DNA of 64,000 nucleotides, taken from an uncultured Bacteroidota bacterium (lineage in GTDB: Bacteria; Bacteroidota; Bacteroidia; Flavobacteriales; Flavobacteriaceae). The number at the start of each line of letters is the position of its first letter. Position 1 is the first letter of the stretch. Where the stretch lies: positions 32,537-96,536 of the forward strand of contig CABXRG010000002.1 in the NCBI GenBank assembly GCA_902514615.1. Direction: 5' to 3'. Positions 47,194 to 54,526 of the stretch are shown here, piece by piece. Both the position numbers and the translations under genes were made by a program. The notes under the pieces are model-generated. The model was given only the letters and a program-made list of their open reading frames with translations. It was not told where the DNA came from and made no database searches.

Positions 47194-47709
47194 CTAAATT
47201 CTTTTCATCTGCTCTTGCATCAATTTAATTTGAGCTGTCAACATATTGTGAGTGTCATAAGCTTTAGCTTCGGTCAGAAGCCCTTGTGCCTCTCTCTTTC
47301 TTCTTTTTTGCATCATAATTCCAGCAAGACTCAGCTTTGCCATAGCTATATCATGTTTCATGCTTAGTCCAAGTTTCAAAGATTCTCGAAAATGTTTTTC
47401 AGCAATAGTTAGATTTTTTTGTGATTGGATTAATCCGTGTAGATAATAGTAAAAGCCTTGTTGCTTTTGAACTAAAGCTAATTTAGGATTTTTAATGAAG
47501 CTAAGAATTCTTTCAGTTCTATCAAAATTCTGTTTTCTTAAACTTAGAAATGCAAAAATCAAGACTTCGTTTTTAAAATAAAGTACAATTGATAGTATTG
47601 ATAGTATAATTAAAAAAATTCCATTACCTATAAAAGTTTCTGTAATTTGATAAACTCCATATCCTAGAAGTAATATCGAAGCTATAAGCTTAATTATTTT
47701 TGGTATCAT
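47194..47709 (-). CDS. Membrane-anchored TPR-like protein of unknown function
   Basis: 171 residues: two adjacent N-terminal hydrophobic helices (about 5-22 and 28-46, IIKLIASILLLGYGVY and IFLIILSILSIVLYF) followed by a helical region resembling two or three tetratricopeptide repeats, e.g. QGFYYYLHGLIQSQKNLTIAEKHF split with LKLGLSMKHDIAMAKLSLAGI and KREAQGLLTEAKAYD. TPR modules bind partner proteins. I cannot assign a role; homologues with this layout appear common in flavobacteria. A TAnnTTTG box lies just upstream. Confidence 0.78.
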   Translation of the reverse strand: MIPKIIKLIASILLLGYGVYQITETFIGNGIFLIILSILSIVLYFKNEVLIFAFLSLRKQNFDRTERILSFIKNPKLALVQKQQGFYYYLHGLIQSQKNLTIAEKHFRESLKLGLSMKHDIAMAKLSLAGIMMQKRRKREAQGLLTEAKAYDTHNMLTAQIKLMQEQMKRI

Positions 47710-47717
47710 ATATTCTG

Positions 47718-47725
47718 CAAACTTA
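47718..47725 (-). promoter_or_regulatory. Promoter -7 box of the TPR-like gene
   Basis: Minus-strand TAAGTTTG matches TAnnTTTG and ends 8 bases before the ATG at 47709, implying little or no leader. Confidence 0.55.
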
Positions 47726-47765
47726 CAATTTAAAAATATTTATATGAAGTTGAATAAAAAGATAT

Positions 47766-47773
47766 TATATTTG
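47766..47773 (+). promoter_or_regulatory. Promoter -7 box of rpmH
   Basis: TATATTTG, 21 bases before the GTG start of rpmH, divergent from the minus-strand box at 47718-47725. Confidence 0.6.
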
Positions 47774-47794
47774 CCACCGATTAAATAGACAATT

Positions 47795-47953
47795 GTGAAA
47801 AGGACGTATCAACCATCTAAAAGAAAAAGAAGAAACAAGCACGGCTTTATGGACAGAATGTCCTCAGCTAATGGTCGAAGAGTGCTTGCTGGCAGAAGAG
47901 CAAAAGGTAGAAAAAAATTATCTGTTTCTGACGAATCCCGTCATAAGAAATAA
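47795..47953 (+). CDS. rpmH: 50S ribosomal protein L34
   Basis: A 52-residue gene that begins with GTG and reads [20 protein letters not shown], continuing [20 protein letters not shown] to SDESRHKK. This is unmistakably L34. The initiator is GTG rather than ATG. It has its own promoter and a strong terminator, so it is a single-gene unit. The chromosomal origin and rnpA, next to which L34 lies in many bacteria, are not seen here. Confidence 0.97.
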   Translation: MKRTYQPSKRKRRNKHGFMDRMSSANGRRVLAGRRAKGRKKLSVSDESRHKK

Positions 47954-47972
47954 TTTTTGATAACTTTTTAAA

Positions 47973-48003
47973 GATGGTGCTTTTACAGCACCTTTTTTTT
48001 TAT
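47973..48003 (+). terminator. Terminator of rpmH
   Basis: GGTGC (47976-47980) pairs with GCACC (47988-47992) around TTTTACA and is followed by a run of T, an intrinsic terminator. Confidence 0.85.
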
Positions 48004-48019
48004 AATTTAGTTTGATTTT

Positions 48020-50872
48020 ATGCCAAAGGATAAAAATATTAAATCAATTCTAATAATTGGCTCAGGACCTATAATAATTGGTCAAGCCTGTGAATTTGAT
48101 TATTCAGGATCACAAGCACTAAGATCTCTTCGAGAGGATGGTATTAAAACAGTTTTAATTAATTCAAATCCTGCTACAATTATGACTGACCCATCAATGG
48201 CAGATCATATTTATCTTAAACCTCTTACCACCAAATCAATTTCTGAAATTCTTGAAATCCATGATGATATAGATGCTGTGCTACCCACAATGGGTGGACA
48301 AACAGCATTAAATCTTTGTATAGAAGCTCAGGAAAAAGAAATTTGGTCAAAACATTCTGTTAGAATTATAGGTGTAGATATTGATGCTATTGAGATTACT
48401 GAAGACAGAGAAAAATTTAGAAAACTATTAAACGAAATTAATATTCCTGTTGCCCCAGCTGAAAGTGCTTCATCTTTTTTAAAAGGTAAAGAGATAGCGC
48501 AACGATTTGGATTTCCACTTGTAATTAGACCGTCTTTTACCTTGGGTGGTACTGGTGCTTCTATTGTTTTTGAAGAGGATAAATTTAATGATCTTCTAAC
48601 AAGAGGTTTAGAATCATCTCCAATTCATGAAGTGCTTATTGATAAAGCTCTAATGGGATGGAAGGAATATGAACTAGAATTACTTCGTGATAAAAATAAC
48701 AATATTGTAATTATTTGTACGATAGAGAACATGGATCCAATGGGAATTCATACTGGAGATTCAATAACTGTTGCTCCAGCTATGACGTTATCTGACACTA
48801 CTTATCAGAAAATGAGAGATATGGCAATAAAGATGATGAAAAGTATTGGAGACTTTGCAGGAGGATGTAATGTTCAGTTTGCTGTGAGTCCTGATGAAAA
48901 TGAAGATATAATTGCTATTGAAATAAATCCCAGAGTTTCTAGATCCTCTGCTCTAGCATCTAAAGCTTCTGGATATCCTATTGCAAAAATTGCTGCAAAA
49001 TTAGCTCTTGGTTATACTCTTGATGAGTTAAGCAATCAAATTACAAAATCTACTTCTGCCTTATTTGAACCCACACTAGATTATGTTATTGTCAAAATCC
49101 CAAGATGGAATTTTGATAAGTTTGAGGGTTCAGACAGAACTCTTGGTTTGCAAATGAAAGCTGTGGGTGAAGTAATGGGAATTGGAAGATCATTTCAAGA
49201 GGCTCTTCATAAAGCAACCCAATCACTAGAAATAAAGAGAAATGGACTTGGAGCTGATGGAAAAGGTTATAAGGATTACAATACTATCATTAGTAAACTT
49301 ACTAATGCAAGTTGGGATAGAGTTTTTGTTATATATGATGCTATTCAAGCTGGAATTTCATTAGATAGAATTTATGAAATAACAAAAATTGATATGTGGT
49401 TCTTAAAACAATATGAAGAACTTTACCAAGTAGAAAAAGAAATTTCCAATCTAGATATTGATAATATAGAATATGATACACTTCTTGAGGCTAAGCAAAA
49501 GGGTTTTGCCGATAGACAAATTGCATTCATGTTAAACTGTCTGGAGAGTCAAGTTTATAAAAAAAGAGATGAGCTTGGAATTAAAAGAATTTATAAATTA
49601 GTTGATACTTGCTCTGCTGAATTCCCAGCACAAACTCCTTATTATTATTCAACATTTGAAGAAAAAATTAAGACAAAAGATAATCATGAATTCTCAGAAA
49701 ATGAAAGCATAGTCTCTGAAAAGAAAAAGATTGTTGTATTGGGTTCAGGTCCTAACAGAATTGGACAAGGTATAGAATTTGACTATTGTTGTGTTCATGG
49801 TGTGTTAGCTGCTAGTGAGTGTGGTTATGAAACCATTATGATTAATTGTAACCCTGAAACTGTTTCTACTGACTTTGATATATCTGATAAGCTGTATTTT
49901 GAACCTGTTTTTTGGGAATATATTTATGACATAATAAGACATGAAAATCCAGTAGGAGTTATTGTACAACTTGGTGGTCAGACCGCATTGAAGCTTGCTG
50001 AAAAATTAGATCGACATAATATTAACATTATAGGCACTGAATACAAATCACTTGACTTGGCTGAGGATAGAGGAAGTTTTTCAAATTTACTAAAGAAAAA
50101 TAAAATACCATATCCTGATTTTGGTGTAGCTACAAGTGCAAAAGAGGCAGTGGAATTATCATCAACATTAAATTTTCCTATCCTTGTAAGACCTTCATAT
50201 GTTCTTGGTGGTCAAGGAATGAAGATAGTTATTAATAAAGAGGAATTAGAAAAGCATGTTGTTGATCTATTAGCAAAAATACCTAATAATAAACTTCTTC
50301 TTGATCATTATCTAGATGGTGCCATAGAGGCTGAAGCAGATGCTATCTGTGATGGTGAGGATGTTTATATCATTGGTATAATGGAACATATCGAACCATG
50401 TGGTATTCATTCTGGTGATTCAAATGCAACACTTCCCGTTTTTAATTTAGGTGAACTAATAGTTCAGCAAATTAAAGATCATACAAAAAAAATTGCATTG
50501 GCTTTAAATACTGTAGGCCTCATAAATATTCAATTTGCAATTAAAGATGAAAAGGTGTTTATAATTGAAGCTAATCCGCGAGCTTCAAGAACTGTTCCAT
50601 TTATATCCAAAGCTTATAAAGAGCCTTATGTTAACTATGCAACTAAAGTTATGCTTGGTGAAAATAAAGTTAAAGACTTCAATTTTAATCCTAAATTAGA
50701 AGGATATGCTATTAAGCAACCTGTATTTTCTTTTAATAAATTTCCTGATGTAAATAAGCAACTAGGACCAGAAATGAAAAGTACAGGTGAGAGCATTCTT
50801 TTTATAGATGACTTAAATGATGATTCTTTCTTTGAGCTTTATTCTAGAAGAAAAATGTACTTAACTAAGTGA
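48020..50872 (+). CDS. carB: Carbamoyl-phosphate synthase large subunit lacking the C-terminal regulatory domain
   Basis: Synthesises carbamoyl phosphate from bicarbonate, ATP and ammonia passed by CarA. Two homologous ATP-grasp halves are seen: SGPIIIGQACEFDYSG then RPSFTLGGTGASIVF, and GSGPNRIGQGIEFDYC then RPSYVLGGQGMKIVI, with ENP-type repeats EINPRVSRSSALASK and EANPRASRTVPFISK. The 950 residues end soon after the second half (FNKFPDVNKQLGPEMKSTGE). E. coli CarB is 1073 with a C-terminal MGS domain that senses UMP and ornithine; that domain is missing here, as I recall for flavobacterial CarB. The TTTAGTTTG before the start is only a near match to a promoter. Confidence 0.97.
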   Translation: MPKDKNIKSILIIGSGPIIIGQACEFDYSGSQALRSLREDGIKTVLINSNPATIMTDPSMADHIYLKPLTTKSISEILEIHDDIDAVLPTMGGQTALNLCIEAQEKEIWSKHSVRIIGVDIDAIEITEDREKFRKLLNEINIPVAPAESASSFLKGKEIAQRFGFPLVIRPSFTLGGTGASIVFEEDKFNDLLTRGLESSPIHEVLIDKALMGWKEYELELLRDKNNNIVIICTIENMDPMGIHTGDSITVAPAMTLSDTTYQKMRDMAIKMMKSIGDFAGGCNVQFAVSPDENEDIIAIEINPRVSRSSALASKASGYPIAKIAAKLALGYTLDELSNQITKSTSALFEPTLDYVIVKIPRWNFDKFEGSDRTLGLQMKAVGEVMGIGRSFQEALHKATQSLEIKRNGLGADGKGYKDYNTIISKLTNASWDRVFVIYDAIQAGISLDRIYEITKIDMWFLKQYEELYQVEKEISNLDIDNIEYDTLLEAKQKGFADRQIAFMLNCLESQVYKKRDELGIKRIYKLVDTCSAEFPAQTPYYYSTFEEKIKTKDNHEFSENESIVSEKKKIVVLGSGPNRIGQGIEFDYCCVHGVLAASECGYETIMINCNPETVSTDFDISDKLYFEPVFWEYIYDIIRHENPVGVIVQLGGQTALKLAEKLDRHNINIIGTEYKSLDLAEDRGSFSNLLKKNKIPYPDFGVATSAKEAVELSSTLNFPILVRPSYVLGGQGMKIVINKEELEKHVVDLLAKIPNNKLLLDHYLDGAIEAEADAICDGEDVYIIGIMEHIEPCGIHSGDSNATLPVFNLGELIVQQIKDHTKKIALALNTVGLINIQFAIKDEKVFIIEANPRASRTVPFISKAYKEPYVNYATKVMLGENKVKDFNFNPKLEGYAIKQPVFSFNKFPDVNKQLGPEMKSTGESILFIDDLNDDSFFELYSRRKMYLTK

Positions 50873-52333
50873 TTATTCGATTATTTTGTCTTCAATAATA
50901 ATTCGTTGAAATAACTCTTCATTAGGTTTTTCTATTTCTTTATAATCATCACTAATAATAATAGATTGAGCATTACCATTTATTTGATTAATAGCAATTT
51001 TTAAAAGAGGTTCCTCTGGATCACCTAAAATTCCTGGATTAATTAAAGATTCTTTAATTAATACATCAGGTTCAAGACCATCAGGAAAATCTGTATAACC
51101 AGCTACATTTCCAATTTTTAAAACTATTGGTTGCATTGCATACATGTGATTTGGATTTTTATCTCTTGCTTCATTTATATAATCATATAAAGTAATAGAT
51201 CCTTGATTCTTACCTACTGTAAAGTCTCCAATATGAATAACATCAATATAAGGATCAAGACCATTTATAAGTAATTCACTAGCAGATGCTGTTCTAGCTG
51301 ATGTAAGAACAAAGACTCTATTTAGATTTAAAGAGGCTATTGTCTGATTATTGTCTAGCTTATTAGTAAACTTATTTAAAAGAGATTCAGGATTATTCTC
51401 ATTCCAATAATTCATAAGTTTAGAATTCCACCTTTCTTTAGCAAAAACCTGGTTATTGAATTGACCAGTAATCATTGAGGCTAGATTTATTGAAGTTGAT
51501 ATTCTGCCACCAGGATTATATCTTAAGTCAATAACTAGTTCCTCGGCTCCATTTGATAAAAAATTTGAAAAAACATCATTAAGTTCAGAATTATAGTCTT
51601 TGTTTTCTGATTCAACAAGTCCTAGGAATTGATTATACATTAGGTATGCTATTTTCTTTCCTCCAGTATTTATTACTTTAGATATATGTACAGGGTTTTT
51701 AACAGTACGTGTTTTAACAAGAGTTAAATTTTCTTGTCCTGGAATTATATTTGCACACTGATTATTATTGTTGTAGCTGAGCTCAGAAAATTTTATTGAG
51801 TATGTATTGTTTTCATTGTTGAATAGGAGATCTCTATAGTTATCTCTGGTAAGTCTAGTTCCATTAATTTCACTAAAAAGCATACCTCTTTTAACACCCT
51901 TGGACTCTGCATCTGAATTTTTGTGAACATATCTTACAAAACCAAATATATTTTGGTCATTACACTCAACATATAAACCAAATTCCATACCATCAGAATT
52001 ATCAATCCCTTGAAGCGTATTTTGAAGCTCAATGTAATCATCTACAATCCAGCTAAATCTGTCATCTGGATGTAACAATGAGTTAAAGAAAGACTCAGGA
52101 TTTGAATTTTGGCTAAGATAATATGCGTAATCAGATTCGTTTTCAGCTTTGCTATCTGAAAGGTTGACAACACTTTCTTGCCAATAGTAATATTGATTTA
52201 AGCCCTCCCAAATAAAGTCACTAATTTCAAGATCTGTTTCAAGTCTAATTATATTTGGATCTTCATCTTCAGTTTTATTACAACTACTTAAGATTAGAAA
52301 ACTTAATAGTACTAGTAAATTAATTTTTTTCAT
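50873..52333 (-). CDS. S41 family peptidase, lipoprotein
   Basis: 486 residues starting with a lipoprotein signal, lipobox LSSC with Cys18. A short helical region (about 30-100) precedes a PDZ-like domain (112-210) and the S41 core: LVIDLRYNPGG (266-276) and the catalytic Ser350 in SARTASASE with Lys375 in GDFTVGKNQ, spaced 25 residues apart as in tail-specific proteases. Likely an outer-membrane-anchored periplasmic protease. Transcribed after purB (15-base gap); its stop abuts the carB stop. Confidence 0.92.
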   Translation of the reverse strand: MKKINLLVLLSFLILSSCNKTEDEDPNIIRLETDLEISDFIWEGLNQYYYWQESVVNLSDSKAENESDYAYYLSQNSNPESFFNSLLHPDDRFSWIVDDYIELQNTLQGIDNSDGMEFGLYVECNDQNIFGFVRYVHKNSDAESKGVKRGMLFSEINGTRLTRDNYRDLLFNNENNTYSIKFSELSYNNNNQCANIIPGQENLTLVKTRTVKNPVHISKVINTGGKKIAYLMYNQFLGLVESENKDYNSELNDVFSNFLSNGAEELVIDLRYNPGGRISTSINLASMITGQFNNQVFAKERWNSKLMNYWNENNPESLLNKFTNKLDNNQTIASLNLNRVFVLTSARTASASELLINGLDPYIDVIHIGDFTVGKNQGSITLYDYINEARDKNPNHMYAMQPIVLKIGNVAGYTDFPDGLEPDVLIKESLINPGILGDPEEPLLKIAINQINGNAQSIIISDDYKEIEKPNEELFQRIIIEDKIIE

Positions 52334-52348
52334 TCAACTAAAATAAAA

Positions 52349-53692
52349 TTAAATTCCTGTGTAATTGTAAGGAGAGATTTGTTTTAACTCATTTTTAATA
52401 TTATCAGTAATATCAAGCTTGTCAATAAATTCATGTAAAGAATTTTTGTCAATTTTCTCATTACTTCTGGTGAGATCCTTCATAATTTCATATGGATTGC
52501 TGTAACCTTCTCGTCTCAAAACTGTTTGAATTGCTTCGGATACAACAATCCAATTATCTTCAACGTCTTGGTTAATTTTTACCTCATTAACATAGATTTT
52601 TTTAAGTCCTTTTAGAATGGATTCAAAAGAAATTAATGTATGTCCAAATGGAACTCCAATATTTCTAAGGACAGTACTATCTGATAAGTCTCTTTGCAAT
52701 CTTGATTTAGGTAATTTATTTGCAAAAAAATTAAATATAGAATTAGCTAGGCCTAAATTTCCCTCAGAGTTTTCAAAGTCAATAGGATTAACCTTATGAG
52801 GCATTGCAGATGAACCTACTTCATTTTTTATAATTTTCTGTTTAAAGTAATCATGTGAAATATATGTCCATATATCTACACACATATCTAAAAGAATATT
52901 ATTGATTCTTCTACAGTTATCACATAAAGCAGCAAAAGAATCATAATGCTCAATTTGAGTTGTAGGGAACGAATAGTCTAAATTTAATTCTTTCTCAATA
53001 AAATTTTCTCCAAATTTTTTCCAATCAATATTTGGATAAGCAACTTTATGTGCGTTAAAATTTCCAACTGCACCAGCAAATTTTGCAGAATTTGGAATAT
53101 TTTTTAAAGTTTTGATTTGTTCATTTATTCTAGTCCAAAATACTTTAAATTCTTTTCCAAGTTTTGTAGGAGATGCAGGTTGACCATGAGTTCTTGCAAT
53201 TATAGTAATGTCTTTAAGTTCATTAGTTTTATTGTCAATAGCATCAAGAACTTCTTGAATTTTTGGAATGTAGACATTATCAATAAAATCTTTTATTGAT
53301 AATGGAATAGCTGAATTATTAATGTCCTGTGAGGTAAGACCAAAATGAATGAATTCCTTGAAATCACTAATTCCTAATTTTTCAAATTTCTGTTTAATAA
53401 AATATTCAACAGCTTTAACATCATGATTTGTAATTTTTTCAATTCTCTTTATTTCAATTGCATCCTCATTTGAAAAATCTAAATATATCTTTCTTAAATC
53501 ATCATATTTGTCAGTTTTAAAATTTTTTAATTGAGGAATTCCAAGATTACAAAGAGATATAAAATATTCAATCTCAATTTTTAATCTGTAGTATATTAAT
53601 GCTTTTTCACTAAAATAGTTATTTAAGACTTCTGTTTTTTCAAAATATCTTCCATCAATTGGAGAAATTGAATTTAAATTAAACTCATTCAT
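52349..53692 (-). CDS. purB: Adenylosuccinate lyase
   Basis: Removes fumarate from SAICAR and adenylosuccinate in purine and AMP synthesis. The 447 residues show ARTHGQPASPTKLGKEF, QDINNSA, and the fumarase/aspartase signature SSAMPHKVNPIDFENSEGN with the catalytic Ser. The larger size and start MNEFNLNSISPIDGRYF match the E. coli-type enzyme. A -7 box lies only four bases upstream of the ATG, hinting at leaderless mRNA. The S41 peptidase follows in the same unit. Confidence 0.97.
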   Translation of the reverse strand: MNEFNLNSISPIDGRYFEKTEVLNNYFSEKALIYYRLKIEIEYFISLCNLGIPQLKNFKTDKYDDLRKIYLDFSNEDAIEIKRIEKITNHDVKAVEYFIKQKFEKLGISDFKEFIHFGLTSQDINNSAIPLSIKDFIDNVYIPKIQEVLDAIDNKTNELKDITIIARTHGQPASPTKLGKEFKVFWTRINEQIKTLKNIPNSAKFAGAVGNFNAHKVAYPNIDWKKFGENFIEKELNLDYSFPTTQIEHYDSFAALCDNCRRINNILLDMCVDIWTYISHDYFKQKIIKNEVGSSAMPHKVNPIDFENSEGNLGLANSIFNFFANKLPKSRLQRDLSDSTVLRNIGVPFGHTLISFESILKGLKKIYVNEVKINQDVEDNWIVVSEAIQTVLRREGYSNPYEIMKDLTRSNEKIDKNSLHEFIDKLDITDNIKNELKQISPYNYTGI

Positions 53693-53696
53693 TGCG

Positions 53697-53704
53697 CAAA
53701 GATA
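53697..53704 (-). promoter_or_regulatory. Promoter -7 box abutting the purB start
   Basis: Minus-strand TATCTTTG matches TAnnTTTG and ends 4 bases before the purB ATG (53692-53690). A start about 4-7 bases downstream would fall at or next to the ATG. Confidence 0.5.
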
Positions 53705-53722
53705 AGCTAAGTAGACAGTATA

Positions 53723-54484
53723 TTAAAATTGAAGTAGCTTGTATTCGTCATAACATTCATTTATAGCTTCCATGATTTGAAGATCATTGGCTTGTTGAAT
53801 AAAAGTATCTGAGAAATTACAGTTTCTTAAAATTTCATCTATGTCCTCTCGATCCACCCCTAGAAGTTGAACCAAAACTTCTCTATCAAATTTTGTTGAT
53901 AATAGATTTTTTATTTCAGTGTCTTCTCTCATCAATCTGAGTTTATCCATTTTTGAGGATTTTTTCTTGAAGAGATTATTGAGAAAATCTGCAGGGTTAA
54001 ATATGGCTCCAATAACTTTTGATATTCCTGATCTTGATTTCCTTCCTGCCTCATAACCCAGGTTAGGTAGTCCTACAATTTGATATCTGACCGAAGTATT
54101 TACTGGGGCATTTTTAACATCTATTTCTAGATAGCCAGTAAGTTGATATGGTTTAATAATGATTTCTTCCAAGGCGAATGCAAGTTCAGTAAGTTCGATA
54201 GTATTATCGTCATACCTAATTAAATCATTTGTTACAACAACTTTCAAGGATTTATATCCTATATATGAAAAATATAATGTATCATTTACCTGGGCAGAGA
54301 TTTCAAATTCACCTTTACCACTAGTGATTACTCCTTTTACTTTAGTTAAGTTAAGGACATGGACATTTTGAAGAATGGACTTACTGGTTTCACTTTGTAC
54401 AATTCCTTTAACAGACTCGATCTGTTCTTGAGAGAAAGTTAAAGTTGAAAGGGTAAGTGTGATAAATATTATTATCTTTTTCAT
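53723..54484 (-). CDS. Carboxypeptidase-regulatory-like domain protein, exported
   Basis: 253 residues with a signal peptide (MKKIIIFITLTLSTLTFS, cut near residue 19). Residues 22-95 form a carboxypeptidase-regulatory-like domain (VKGIVQSETSKSILQNVHVL, GEFEISAQVNDTLYFSYIGY), the module found at the N-terminus of TonB-dependent receptors. The rest (about 95-253) is a charged region not recognised, with a helical VDREDIDEILRNCNF end. It does not continue into a beta-barrel. Likely periplasmic or outer-membrane associated. Divergent from priA with 42 bases between. Confidence 0.8.
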   Translation of the reverse strand: MKKIIIFITLTLSTLTFSQEQIESVKGIVQSETSKSILQNVHVLNLTKVKGVITSGKGEFEISAQVNDTLYFSYIGYKSLKVVVTNDLIRYDDNTIELTELAFALEEIIIKPYQLTGYLEIDVKNAPVNTSVRYQIVGLPNLGYEAGRKSRSGISKVIGAIFNPADFLNNLFKKKSSKMDKLRLMREDTEIKNLLSTKFDREVLVQLLGVDREDIDEILRNCNFSDTFIQQANDLQIMEAINECYDEYKLLQF

Positions 54485-54526
54485 CAGGCTAATTGCTAAA
54501 TTAGAAAGAATATATTATAATTAACT

